Notes: generated by a model not told the origin, from the sequence alone. A stretch of 64,000 nt of DNA from Nannochloropsis salina CCMP1776 (GCA_004565275.1 SDOX01000006.1:1116001-1180000); one strand, 5' to 3'; positions 53,002 through 64,000 are shown, counted from the first letter of the stretch. Numbers and translations are program-made.

Positions 53002-53955
53002 GTTGTTCCGAATGAACGGGCTGGCAGGGAAGACGTTGGCACACTGGTTTTCAGGTGCCGCGCAGTTTTTGGATTGCGTCCAGAGGACGCGTTTACAAGA
53101 ACTTCAGCAACGTGAATTAAGGCGGGAGTCCAGTGGCCCGGCTCGAGAATCTCGCCCTCACAGTTTTGTGTGCATGTGCTTAGTGAGGTAGCGACATGTA
53201 CATGAAGGGAATTTTGCATTTTTGGTGTGTATTTGGGAATCACGATGGGAATTAGAGGTGAGAAGGATCGTGCGAACAGTTTTGTTGGAATTTGTGGGGT
53301 CAAAGGAACAATTTTGACATGTGCATATAAACGAACATCTTTGTAATTCGATCGATCGGCCAAGCCTGTGGAGTGGCGCTGAATAGAAAATCACAGAGAT
53401 GGAGACTCCCATGCCTATTGACATGTATGAGGCTCGTCAATTGTTCTTCCGGATACGGTCCTCCGTACCATTCAATCAATTGTACACCTGGCTCAATCGC
53501 GTGAAATTCCATCTCACCAGCATTATTCAAGACATGCAGAAGTCAGGCCCAGAGAAATGGACTGATGCAACTTGAAATTTGATCTTTCCTCGTCCACGAA
53601 CCTCTTACCGTCGGCAACTGTGGGCATTCTCCTAATCAAGCAGTAAAGGCCGCATGCCGGGACCGCGGGGGGCGGTTTCCTCATACCCGGAGTTTCTTTC
53701 TCCCCTTGCGCAGAGCACAGACGGCATGAAAAGGATTCTAAGTCGGACACACGACGACACTGATACCCCAACCCTGTGGTATGCCGTGGCGACGTACCGT
53801 GCCGCTTGCCATGTTCTTTGTAAAAGTCTTATTCGTCATTTCGTATTCCTTCGACTAGGTTGAGATATCGTCTTGGGCCCTGGCGTGCCCCAGGCTCGTT
53901 CCTCGTGAGACGAGATAAGAGTTCGGGGCAAAGTAGGCCGTTCCATCGCCCTGGG
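53002..53955. other. Intergenic between two plus-strand genes
   Basis: Nearly 1 kb. Moderately AT-rich, with only short frames on both strands. Nothing recognised. Confidence 0.4.
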
Positions 53956-55727
53956 ATGGAAAGTCTTCATCATGCACCATCATCACTACGGACAAGTCCA
54001 ACTGCTTTGAAGGACTCAACCGCAGTGCAATTGAAGGCTTCGAACAAGCGGTCGTCGCGCACAAAGAAAGTCCTCTTCCTTGTAAGCAGTATCGCTCTAG
54101 TATCATCTTCATCCGCTTTAACTCAGGCCTCCTCTTCCCTTCACCACTCCGTGGCATTTCACAACGGCCTATCCTTTTTTTCACGACTGAATGCCCATGC
54201 GTGGGGGGAAAAATATGCTGCCGGATCAAGCGACTCGGGCGAGGGAAATGCCTACAGCAGCATTAGTCTGAAGACTCCCAACACGAAGGTCACGCCCTCA
54301 AACCCCGTCACTCCCACCACAAATTCCCGTGCCCGCACGCCTTCCATCCCTGATCGTCTCCTTGATGAATCAGCGGCTGCTGGTGCTGCGGCTGCCGCCG
54401 CCACGGGCGCAGGAAGTGAGTCCTTCACCCTGGGGGGGCTTCTGGAAAAGGACCGGCAAGCAGTTACTACCCTGCCGCCCGCGCCCTCCCAAGACATCGA
54501 AATGGACAAAGAAGTTTTGGAGGAGCTGACTCGCATGCTGTACCAGTCCCTCAACGAACGTCAGCAGGATGTGTGGGCGAAGCTGTGGCTAAACGACGAC
54601 CAGGGCGGGGGCGGCAGCAGCGTCATGTTGTCCGCCGGGGACGGAAACGTGACGGTGGGCCACGCAGGGGTGGTGGATTGGCTCAACGTGCTGAGAAAGG
54701 AGGAGCGGAAGCTGGACCCAGGCAAGAAAGGGCTCATGCTCTGCCCCACCACCGAGATCAGCAACGTCCGGGTATGTGTAAACGGCTTGCACGCGTGGGT
54801 GACATGTCACGAGGTGTTGACACGGGGCCTGCTCAAAGACGGTGGGGAGGGGTGGGGAAAGGGGGGTGGAGCGGGCGAGAAGGAGCCAATGTGGGGCACC
54901 AACATTTTCCGACGATGGAACGGGCAGTGGAAATTGATGTGCCATTTCTCAGGGCGCTTGGCGGGCGTGCAGGGGGAGTTGCAAGACTTGATGGAGGAGA
55001 AGAGGATGAGGGAGATGGCGGGCGGGGGGAAAGGGAAACGGGGGGGGAGCGGGGGCATGCCGAACATCCAACGGATCCCGTTACGGCCGGAAGACTTGGG
55101 TTTACCTCCGGGTATGGGCGCCGAGGCGGAAATCACGTGGGAGATAGACGACGGCATGTTCGAAGGGGACGGGGAAGACGAAGGCTTCGAGAACGAGAAC
55201 GGGATGGCGGTGGACGTGGAAGTGGTGAAAGAGGGTGGGGGGGACGAAGGGAGGGAGGGAGGGCGGGAGGAAGAGCGCCGTTTGGCGGCTTCATTTGAGG
55301 ATCTGGCTGGGCGCTTGTTGGAATGGAACAGGGCCGATGTGTTCAGAAAGGAGACCAAAAAAGCTTTGGGGGCTGTGAGAAAACTTGCGCGAGAGGGGTA
55401 TTTGACGGAGGTGGACAAGGTGAGGACACGGGGGAGGGAGGGAGGGAGGGAGGGAGGGAGGGGGGGAGAGCAGGATCCTGGCGGGGCCTTCTGCCTTGCT
55501 GCCTTGGCTGCAACTGCGTCCTCCCCCACACTTTTGTTACTGACAGACCGCCTTGCTTCCTATATCCTTCTGCTTTTCAGATGAAACTCATCCATTCCGT
55601 GATCAGCGCGGCTTCCCGGGAGGAAGTGTCGCAGGTGGAAATGGCCTACGACCTCCTGGTCAGCGAGTTCGAGGACGAGGAGGAGTTCTCGGAGCAGTTG
55701 AAGTTGATATTGCACACGTTGGAGTGA
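53956..55727 (+). CDS. Plastid-targeted protein with an NTF2-like (SnoaL-type) domain
   Basis: ATG at 53956 (the longer frame upstream lacks ATG). Two exons: 53956-55419 and 55581-55727, phase 0, 536 residues. The N-terminus has a hydrophobic segment 'KVLFLVSSIALVSSSSALTQ' after a basic stretch, then Ser-rich sequence, as in bipartite plastid targeting. At about residues 190-340 'LEELTRMLYQSLNERQQDVW', 'GHAGVVDWLNVL', 'NVRVCVNGLHAWVTCHEVLT' and 'TNIFRRWNGQWKLMCHFSG' follow the pattern of a SnoaL/NTF2 cone fold. Catalytic residues cannot be assigned, so an enzyme or a binding scaffold are both possible. The C-terminal helical region 'SFEDLAGRLLEWNRADVFRK' continues into exon 2 ('AAS.EEVSQVEMAYDLLV'). 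The intron begins 'gtgaggacacggggga' and then GGGA repeats. Confidence 0.72.
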
Positions 55728-56815
55728 AGGAGAAGGGGAAGCGGGGGATGAGTGGAGTACGAAGGGAGGGAAGCAAAGATGGTGGGGAGGGAGGGGGGAA
55801 AGCGGGGAGGGCACCTACTCCTCGTACGGGGGAAGGGGACGAAGTGGGTGCCGCGGGGATCTCGAAGCGGAGGTGGAAAGCGGACGAGCAGAAGGAGGGA
55901 AGCAGCAGAAGAAGAAGGAGGAGGAGGAGGAAAGATGAAGCGATGGAGTCGGAGGGATGGCGACAGAGGCAGTGGAGCGTCAGGTGACAAACAGCGAGGC
56001 TCAGTGGCCCTCTGATGAAATGCTGAGTAAGAAAGGTGGCGGTAACGGCCGTCGCAGTGTTCATGTAGGGGTAGCAATGGAGGGGGAAGGACGAGGGGCT
56101 GTGGGACGTGCATCAATAGGGAAGATCGCAAGGAGAGAGGCGAAGGAGGGGTAGCGTGGGGGGTTGACGACTGGAGGGGACGAGTGCATGCCTGGAAATT
56201 CTCAATGTACAGGAGCGGGAGGCCCACAGGAGCAGGAGTAAGAGCCGTAGCAATACCAACAACCCAGGGTTCAGGGATAGCTTTGCCAATTGAGCACGAG
56301 GGTGGAGGAGGAAGGGGCATGTGGTGTGAAGGGGAGAGTAGAGAGGGGCGTGGGAGGGAGTATGGGAGATTGGGCTCACCCTGCCTGCAGGGTAGGTCGG
56401 TCGTCTGTACCGCGCCTTTGTAGAGAGAAGAGTTAGATGATGCAACGACCCGAAGCGCGGGAGGGAAAGTTAAAGATAAAAAACATGGTGACAGTCTAGC
56501 CATAATAGAAATATCCCGATGCGCCGCGCGCGGTGCTTTTCTTTGTGGGAAGAGGGACGGTGGTTTTTCTTGGGGGGAGAGAGACGACAGAGGGACGAGC
56601 ATGGAAGCTAATCTGGAGGAAGGGCACGCCAGAGGCACCGCTCTGGGTGGGTGGTGAGGAAGCCGGCTGGAAACGGGCGCGTCGTATGGCGAGAAAGGAG
56701 CAGGAAGAACCTAGTTCTTCCTCCGACCTCCGTAAGCGATTCAGACTTGTTGGATCGACTAGCGCGTGTTTTGCTGTGTGCTCCCGTTCTTTACCTTTCC
56801 ACGTTTCCCTTCACC
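55728..56815. other. Intergenic, convergent 3' ends, G/A-rich
   Basis: 1.1 kb between the NTF2-like gene (+) and the coiled-coil gene (-). The minus strand has a 330-codon Pro/Ser/Leu-rich open frame (55646-56638) that also covers the last exon of the NTF2-like gene; I read it as a by-product of purine-rich sequence, not a gene. Confidence 0.45.
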
Positions 56816-59587
56816 TCAAATCCTGCCCGGAGGATCCATTAGCAGACGCTTGAAGTGTTGCCATGCACCCACCTTTGTCAACCCCTCCCCCCCTCCCTTC
56901 CTCCCTACGTTCCTCCCCCGCCTCCTGAAAGCTTCCATCGCGCGTAACAGCCCCCGCTGACAACCCAGCAGCAAGCGACAGTGCCTCCGCGTCCTGTCTC
57001 GCATGACCTCCATCGCCACCTGTCCTCGCTCTCGCATCGCTTCCAACTGAATGATGAACTCTTCGAGCAAAACTTCCTTCTCCTTCGCCGCCTTCACGGC
57101 CGACGCATCCCCCGCCACCGTCACCAGATCGTACACCTCTTTCGACAGCAACCGGGCTTGCTGGACGTCTCGATCCATCCACCACGCCCTACCTTCTTCC
57201 CTCCACCTCATCTCCGCTTCCTCCTCCTCCCGGCCCATCAACACTGGTGGTCCTCCCCGAATGACCTCGTAAAAAGACCTATCCTCTTCCCTTTCCTGTA
57301 CTTCCTCCTCCCTCCCTCCCTCCCTTTCCATCCTTACCTTCTCCTCGACCCCTTCCTCCACCTCTTCCGTCCACATCACGCTTCGACCCCATTTCTTTCC
57401 CTCGGCACCTTCCTCCCTCCTTCTCATTGCCGAGACCTCTCTCCCTGACTGCCTCCCAGCCTTCCCCCCGTGTCCCGACCTCATTGCCTTCCTTTCCCCT
57501 CTGTCCTCACCCTCCTTCCCCCCTTTCCCCGCACGCCCACACGCGTCGCCCCCTCCTTTGTCCATGACCCCGGGACCCCCCGTCCCATCACCCGCACGCG
57601 GACACCTCCGCAGGGTCTGTGAGACCTCGGCCCCCTCTACGCCCAGGCCGTGGGGCCACATTACTTCTGTGTAGACGTCGAGAGCGGGGGTCCTCGACCA
57701 TGGCTCCTGCGGTGGTGGTGGTGGTGGCCGTTGGACAGGTGACCGGGACAAGGCTTGCTGTTGCTGCTGCAAGATTTGCTCCTGTTGTTCCACCACCGTC
57801 CGCAAAGCGACGCACTGCCGCTCCATCCCAAGAAAAGCTTTTCTTTCCCTCGTCGCTGCCTGCTTCCACCGCGTCATGTCCGCCAGCAAATCCTGTACTT
57901 CCTCGTGGCTGGCCTTCGCGTCCCTCGTCGCCCTTTCCAAGGCCGCCTTCCACGCCGCGTCCCTCCCCCCGGCCACGCCCTCCGTCGCCTTTTCTGTCTC
58001 GGGCGAGCCCTCCACCTCCCTGACCGCTGTCTTCCCTCCATTCTCGTCCTCCTCCCTCTTGCTCCTGAAACTCTCTTCCATCCTCCTCGCCCTCCTGCCC
58101 TCCCCATCCCCTCCTTCCCAAGCAATGGCCTTCCGTGCTTCTTCGAGCTTTTTGAAAGTGATCAGCAGTCTCTGGGTAATTTCCCTCTCCTTTTCCCGTC
58201 GTCGACACAGAAGAAGGGAGAGTCGATGTTCGAGGCCCGTGGGAGCAGGCGAGCATCGATGGCGCTTTCGAGAGGAGGGACGGACAGAGGGAGGGGGGGG
58301 GGAAGAGAAAGGAGGAATGGGAGAGACCGGGAGCAACAGCCGTTTCCTCCCATAGCGCTGCTGCTTCTTCTCAAGGTCCTCCTCTTTATCGATGTCCCCT
58401 CCCCATCCCTTGACATTTTTTTTCTTCTTCTTCTTCTTCTTCTTCTTCCTCCTCCTCCTCCTCCTCCTCCTCCTCCTCCTCCCGCTTGACCCTCGCAAGC
58501 TCTTCTTCCACCTCCCGAGCCAACGGAGCGCTGATGATGGACAATTCATCTAAAAACAAGCTCGCATTTCCGCCCTCGATAATGCTTGAACCCTCCTCCT
58601 CCTCCTTCTCCTCCTTCCCGCCCTCCTCCACCGCCTCCTCCTCCTCCTCCATCTCCTCCACCCAGGCTGCCAACACCGCGTCGCTCGCCGCTTTTGCGCG
58701 CTGCATGTGCGCGATTTCTTCCCGAGCCGCCCTTAATTGCTCCTGCAATAGTCTGATACTCTCCCAAGCCTGAGGAGATCGCTCTTCATTCCCTGTGTGA
58801 GGTCCTCTCTCGAGCCCCTCCGCCCCTCTCTCCATTCCTCCACCTCCTCCTCCTTCCTCTAGCATGGCGAGCGCATCTCGCGAGGGAGTCGACGGCTTTG
58901 AGGTCGGATGCGATCTATCAGCGAATGGTTCCACCCTGGCCTCCCGCTCTGTCTTTTCCATGACGAAGGTCTGTGCGGCTGCCTCCTGTTGCTGGAAGAG
59001 GGAGGGTTGGGGGAGGCCACGTGCGGCCGCTAACTCATGAAGGACCTTGATCGCCTCCCGCTCACTCTCGATTGCTGCGACAGTGGCGATCTCTTGCTGG
59101 CGTTGGAGAATGCGTACTGAAGGAGGCGTTTGCGGGTGTGCGCCGAGTGGGTGGCAGGGAAAGAGGAGGGAACGGGGGGGACAAGGTAAGATGAGGCGAA
59201 TATGACCGTGGCATACTTTGAAAGCCCAAGTCTGCATTATTCAAGCGGACCAGGCGCTCACTGCCCCTTAGTCTCCCCCTCTTTACCCTCGTCTTCCAGG
59301 AGAGCTATCATACGAAGCAGATCCTGCTGTAAGCTTAAACTAGACGGGACTCTGTCTTCTCGTTCCTCTCTCGCTTGAGGAGAACCAAACAGCAGCTGCT
59401 GCCAGTTGTGAGTCTCACCGGCCTCTCTACCATCGTCCAAGCTTTTTCCAGCCTTTCCGTCCTCCAATTGTTGCCCCGGTCGTCGCCGCAACGGTACTCC
59501 TGCGCCTCTTGAACATGAGGGGGAATGGGGGGAGGCTACAGTGGGAGCCGAAGACATTGCGGTTGTCCTGCCAAAGACGCTTGCCAT
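56816..59587 (-). CDS. Long coiled-coil protein, family unknown (frame change at a Glu/Lys microsatellite)
   Basis: Exon 1 is 59587-59287 ('MASVFGRTTAMSSAPTVASP' to 'LLRMIALLEDE'). It joins in phase (GAG G|gtaaag .. cttcag|TA) to an exon starting at 59116 ('RILQRQQEIATVAAIESERE'). That frame gives helical sequence such as 'RLLQEQLRAAREEIAHMQRA' and 'LDELSIISAPLAREVEEELA', then a poly-Glu run encoded at 58421-58482 and a stop at 58386. The plausible continuation is in another frame after the repeat: 'REITQRLLITFKKLEEARKA', 'LADMTRWKQAATRERKAFLG', 'LRTVVEQQEQILQQQQQAL' and 'IIQLEAMRERGQVAMEVM', ending at 56816. Total is about 880 codons. Coiled coils dominate; no catalytic or membrane segment is visible. 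A cytoskeletal or scaffold role is a guess. The frame switch is an indel in the repeat or an unrecognised intron. Confidence 0.6.
58421..58482. repeat. Compound (TTC)n(CTC)n microsatellite, coding for poly-Glu
   Basis: TTC units followed by CTC/TCC units on the plus strand; in the minus-strand gene this reads GAG then GAA (poly-Glu), and the reading frame differs on its two sides. Confidence 0.9.
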
Positions 59588-60531
59588 GGGCGCGTTGTTG
59601 TCCAAAGGAAACGATTCCGTCGACTGTAACCTATGCAATGTGTGAGAAAGGCAAATAGTTCCCCTAATTAGAAAGTTCTGTCATTGGTCAGGTTGCACAT
59701 TTTGCGCGCGCTGTGGAAAAACCAATGAGAAGCTCGGAACGGGGAGGCAAGTGATGGTACGTACGATAAGCCTGACGCATCGGTCACCATTTTCATGGTG
59801 TGAGGGTCATTCACGACGAGTCAAGCGATAAACATAAAACGTGGAGGAATCACGAGGGATGTGCACAGCTGTAGGCCTGTCGAATTGTGTCTCTGCTGAA
59901 AAAATCAGTACCATGACGGATTTCTCGCCTCTCATTACAGCTGACACACATTCAGGCACACTCTTACCTTTTAAGACGCTGTCCCTCAGGTATTGTAAAG
60001 TGAATTTTGGCCTCTGTACCACTGTGCACAACAATTTTTGAACCAGGGTGCACGAAAGACGAGAAAGAAATTGTGTGGTGACCAGAAAAAGTCCTAGGAG
60101 GTACGTTAGAGCAAGGGGATGTAGTGAGTGCGAGGCATTTTTAACAGGACAAAACCACGCATTAATGCTATAGGATAGCACGATCTTCTGCATTGAAAAT
60201 AATTTTTCGGTAGAATTGATTCGTATTATCTATCTATGCATAATGTGCTGGCCAAAACCTTGGTCGTGCATCGAAAGCAGCAGGGAACCTCGAATGATCC
60301 ACTGTTTTTCCCACGGTCCTCTTCACCTTGTACTATGATTAAACGAGGGACGATCTTCACCTTGTACTGTGATTAAATGAGGGAAGAGAAGTTTCACTTC
60401 AATAACTGACGAAGCTAAGGGCCACTTTATCTATCAGGGGACTTGGCATTCCTTTCCATCGTCCGCAAATCCCGGGATTGGGAACCTCTTATCTGCTCCC
60501 CTTCGGCCTTCGTCCCCACGCGACGCGCACC
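59588..60531. other. Divergent intergenic region
   Basis: 0.94 kb between the coiled-coil gene (-) and the ABC transporter (+). AT-rich, with a two-copy direct repeat at 60321-60384 close to the ABC start. No gene seen. Confidence 0.45.
60321..60384. repeat. Two-copy direct repeat, period 34
   Basis: A 30-base unit starting CTTCACCTTGTACT and ending GAGGGA occurs at 60321-60350 and again at 60355-60384 with two substitutions. It lies about 150 bases upstream of the ABC transporter ATG. Confidence 0.9.
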
Positions 60532-63403
60532 ATGGTTGCTGACAAGCCCGTCGGTCAAAGCCTGCTCCGCCGTCGACGTAAAGAAAGCCCCCCCAGCACG
60601 TCCATGGCTACCTTGGACAGTGCAGGGCCTGGCCGTGTCCTATCCCCCGCGGCCTCTGCCTCCGACCCCGCCGAGAAGGCCGCATCCAAGGAGAGCGACC
60701 GGCACGCCCTGCGGCGGCTGTGGCGGGAGACGATCCCAGAGGAGAAAGGATACATGGGAGCAGGCGTCACGGCCATGCTGGTCTCCTCCGCGACGAACAT
60801 GGCCTTCCCCACCCTGATCGGGCGCATTGTGGACCGTACGACCAAGGGCGCCGGTAGCGGTGACGGGGGAGGGGCGGGAGAGAAAGAGACGTCGTCGGAA
60901 GGGGAAGTGGCTTCTTTGCAGGTGTTTTTGGGCCGAGCACTCCTGATCTTCGTGGCAGGAGCGATCGGTTCCTGCGTCCGGACGCATTGCCTCCGGATGG
61001 CCAAGGAAGGCACAGCGCGCCGGTTGCGAAAGAAGTTGTTTCGGTCCCTCCTCCGTCAGGATAAAGCCTTTTTCGACGACCCCGAGACGGGCGGGCATCG
61101 AACCGGGGAGCTGGTGGCGGTGCTGGAGGGAGACGTGGACGCCTCGTCCGAGGTATTCACCACGCGCCTGGCCGACGGCTTGCGCTCCACCTCGTCGGCC
61201 GTGAACGGCACGCTCATGCTCTTCCGCCTCTCCCCCAAACTCACGGGCGTCTCCCTCGGCTTGATACCGGTATTCACCGCCGCCATCGTTGCCAATGTGG
61301 TCCTGACCCGCTCTTTGACCGCCCGCCAACGTGCCTTGGCGGCGGGGGCGACGGGCTTCGCCCAGGAACGTCTGGGGAATTTGGTGACCGTCCACGCCTT
61401 CACGGCCGAAGATCGGGACGAAGCCGCCTACGCGCGTCTCTTGGACGAGGCCCACGCCCTCACCTCCCAGGTGTCCCTGGCGAAGGGTCTCTTCATGGGC
61501 AGCCTCTTCTTCGGAGGCTCCGTGACCATGTCTGCCGTCCTCTGTTTTGGCGGGACCCTGGCCGGCCAAGGGGAACTGAGCGTCGGGGATCTGACCTCGT
61601 TCTCCATGTACACAGGTCTGGTTGCCTTGGGCTTCTCGGGGCTTTCCAGCTATGTGTCCGATACGTGGAAGGCGGCCGTGGCGGCGCGTCGGGTCTTCGA
61701 CCTGGTGGACCGCCCCCCCTCCCTCCCTTCCTCCCTCCCGCCCTCCGCCACGCCCTCCCCCACCGCCTCCCTCCCTTCCCTTCCTTATCCGGCCAAGACG
61801 GCCCGGGGCCACCTGCGCTTCGAGAAGGTTCGATTCGCCTACCCGAACCGGCCCTCGGTCTTTGTCTTGCAGGGCGTGGACTGCGAGATCTTCCCGGGGC
61901 AGGTGGCGGCCATCGTTGGGGCCTCAGGCTCGGGGAAGTCTACCCTCCTGGCCCTCCTACTCCAGCTCTACCGGCTCAAGGGAGGCGGGGAGAGCGCGGG
62001 GGAGGGAGGGGGAAAAATATGGGTGGATGGGGAGGAGGTGGGGGCAGTGGATCCGGCGTGGATCAGAGGACAAGTGGGACTGGTCGAGCAGGAACCGGTG
62101 CGTGGGAGGGAGGGAGGAAGGGAAGGAGGGAGGGAGGGATAGAGGGAGGAAGGAAGGACTCGTAAGCGTAGCGAATCTTGCCAATTTTGCCCCTGCGTTT
62201 GCGTGGCCAGCCTCTGACCCGTTTCTTATCCCTGGTCGACTCCCTGCCTCCCGTCGTCCCTTCCTCCCCTCCCACCAGGCACTTTTCACTGGCACCATCG
62301 CCGAGAACATCCGTTACGGGCGACCCAACGCCACTGATGCCGAAGTCAAGCAAGCAGCGACGGACGCCAACGCCCACGATTTCATTACAGGTGAGGAGGG
62401 GTGGGAGGAAGGGGGAGACGGCGGGAAGGAGGGAGGGAGGGAGGGAGGGAGGACTCGGTCCATCGGCTTCAAGGAAGCGTAGGGGCTTTCAGAGAGACAT
62501 GCAGACGGAAAGAAGAACTTCAGGCATGCTTCCCACGCGTACCTTCCGTTGATGCTCCCACTTTTCCCTCCGTCACCTCCGCCACCTCCGCCATCCACTC
62601 AACCTTCTCACGTCCCTTCCCTTCTCATCACCCACCCCCCAAAGCCTTCCCCGAAGGCTACCAGACCTATGTAGGAGAGCGAGGGAAAGCACAGTTGAGC
62701 GGAGGCGAGCGGCAACGGATCACCTTGGCGAGGGCGTTGGTGAAACGTCCGCCCATCTTGGTCCTGGATGAGGCTACCAGCTCGCTGGATCCAGAGAGCG
62801 AACGACTCGGTGAGGAGGGAGGGACGGAGGGAGGGACGGAGGGAGGGAAGGAAGGAGGGGAAGTTGGATTCGGGCGAGGGAGGGAGGGGGGGAGGGAAGG
62901 CGACACGGTCTTGCCGTGGGGATTTTTGCCTTACCCTGACGTTCCGCTTCTCCTCCCTTTTGTGTGGTCGGTGTCCACGTCGGCCCCAGTGCAAGAAGCC
63001 TTGGAGAAAGCCATGCGGGGAAGGACGACGGTGGTGGTGGCGCATAGGTGGGAGGGCGGGAGGGAGGGCGGGATGGAGGGCGGGAAAGTTGGTGGCCCAA
63101 GAGAGCAGGATTGGAAGGAGGAGTCTAGCCCGTGCTCGATTCCCATGGTCGATCCACCCCGAATTTTCCCTGTCTCATTGCTTTGTCCTTCCCCCCCTTC
63201 ACCCCGTTCCTCCTTACCTCCCTCCCGCCCTCGTGGACCGCAGACTCAGCACGGTGGAGAAGGCCGACGTCATCTTTGTGCTTGAAAAGGGCCACATTGC
63301 AGAGAAGGGGAATTTCCGGGAGCTCTTGAACCGAAAAGACGGCGCCTTTGCGCGCCTGCATCAATCCGCTTCTTTTTTGTCGTCGGACAACCTGACAGGA
63401 TAG
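60532..63403 (+). CDS. ABC half-transporter, subfamily B (TAP/ABCB8/ABCB10-like)
   Basis: Exporter with one transmembrane domain and one nucleotide-binding domain, expected to act as a dimer. Five exons: 60532-62097, 62279-62390, 62645-62809, 62990-63047 and 63244-63403, all phases consistent, 686 residues. The membrane domain (about residues 65-380) starts '[20 protein letters not shown]', includes '[20 protein letters not shown]' and '[20 protein letters not shown]', and ends before a Pro/Ser linker. The nucleotide-binding domain has Walker A '[10 protein letters not shown]', Q-loop 'VGLVEQEP', '[13 protein letters not shown]', signature 'LSGGERQR', Walker B '[12 protein letters not shown]' and H-loop 'VVVAHR', so it looks catalytically intact. 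The N-terminus is basic (LLRRRRK), compatible with mitochondrial import but not decisive. All four introns start with GGGA-type G tracts. Confidence 0.96.
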
Positions 63404-64000
63404 GTTGGAAGGGAGGGGGGGGGGAGTGGGACGGTGGGACGGGATCGGAGGAAAGCTTGGTAGGCGGGCGATATGATAGAAGAGACGCATGCCGGTGCTC
63501 GGCTCGGTAGCTCGTGTGATTAAATTGATGCCAAGGGCCCCAAGGAATGCGTCCCTGACGAAGCCACTCTGGCGCAAAAAATAAAGGAGGACGCGTGCTC
63601 GCTCGCTCCAGCCGGTTTGAGCCCACTGGCACTGCCATTGACTATTTTTCCACATGGTTTATCTTGATTTCACCCAGCATGCACACCTCTTTTCTCTTTA
63701 TATTACATAACCACAGACCATTAATTCCTCTTCTTTCTCTCATTTTTTGCTCCCCAGAAGCCACTTTTCCTCCTCTCGATTCTATCATCCTCCGCCTAAG
63801 GCCCCTCACGATCAACATCACCCTCCTCCCCTTCACCCCATCACACACCCCAAGCGCATCTTTCGCACGAACTCCCTCACACCCCTTCCCCCATCCCACC
63901 GCCAAAGGACTGCTCCCAGGAGCAAGACACCGACTGTTCTCAAAACGCGCGTCGTCCGCGTCGCCCGCGCCAAGACTTGGCTGTAGTCCCAACGGACGTC
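63404..64000. other. Right-edge region; possible 3' end of a minus-strand gene
   Basis: Mostly the 3' flank of the ABC transporter. From the right edge the minus strand is open for 55 codons to a stop at 63833, including a hydrophobic segment 'VLRTVGVLLLGAVLW'; this could be the C-terminus of a membrane protein starting outside the window, but it may be chance. Confidence 0.2.

Noticed and set aside
55646-56638. 330-codon open frame on the minus strand
   Set aside because: Composition is Pro/Ser/Leu/Arg low complexity, it overlaps the last coding exon of the NTF2-like gene in antisense, and purine-rich sense DNA produces such stop-free antisense frames.
1-64000. A dedicated biosynthetic or defence gene cluster
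   Set aside because: Neighbouring genes belong to unrelated housekeeping pathways, and no run of functionally linked enzymes or effector modules was found.

Overview
This window reads as nuclear DNA from a photosynthetic stramenopile-type alga; a eustigmatophyte close to Nannochloropsis is my best guess, but the sequence does not prove it. The reasons are: short spliceosomal introns with GT..AG ends; GC-rich, compact genes (about 24 in 64 kb); eukaryotic housekeeping genes (ribosomal protein uS7/RPS5, Snu13, Prp31, ubiquitin-specific protease, TIPIN); and several nuclear genes for plastid-type proteins whose N-termini have a secretory signal peptide followed at once by a Phe-initial transit segment (for example 'AAFVTPR' and 'QGFVTPR'), as in secondary red plastids. 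I saw no mobile element, virus-like element, CRISPR array, rRNA or convincing tRNA.

Layout. 0-7.1 kb: a 3' gene fragment (+), then SNU13, a plastid SOUL heme-binding protein and a pore-less voltage-sensor-like membrane protein (all -). 7.6-12.2 kb: lumazine synthase (+), a FabF/OXSM-type ketoacyl synthase (+), and a ketopantoate-reductase-like plastid protein (-). 13.1-21.4 kb: a TIPIN/Swi3 protein apparently fused to DEK_C domains (-), a PPR protein with about 19 repeats (+) and an AAAP amino-acid transporter (+). 22.2-50 kb: an unrecognised AT-hook/Cys protein (-), ornithine decarboxylase (+), a small membrane/coiled-coil protein (-), a USP (+), PRP31 (-), RPS5 (+), a CEP164-like WW protein (-), a COG4339-type HD phosphohydrolase (+), a small Cys-rich ORF (-), an RRM protein (+) and a plastid FtsH-ectodomain-like protein (-). 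50.3-63.4 kb: a bZIP protein interrupted by a 100-N assembly gap (+), a plastid NTF2-like protein (+), a coiled-coil protein (-) and an ABCB half-transporter (+).

This is not an operon-like cluster; most genes are unrelated housekeeping functions. The clearest functional link is that Snu13 and Prp31, which bind the same U4 snRNA stem-loop, both lie here. The most unusual sequence-level signal is in the introns. Many carry a (GGGA)n tract directly after the 5' splice site, often with a C/T-rich tract before the 3' splice site, while other genes in the window have ordinary introns. Long reading frames also break repeatedly at such simple-sequence tracts, which suggests assembly indels or missed introns. 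Between about 22 and 50 kb the genes alternate strand without exception.

Exon boundaries were worked out by hand from splice signals, reading phase and remembered family conservation; none has transcript support.
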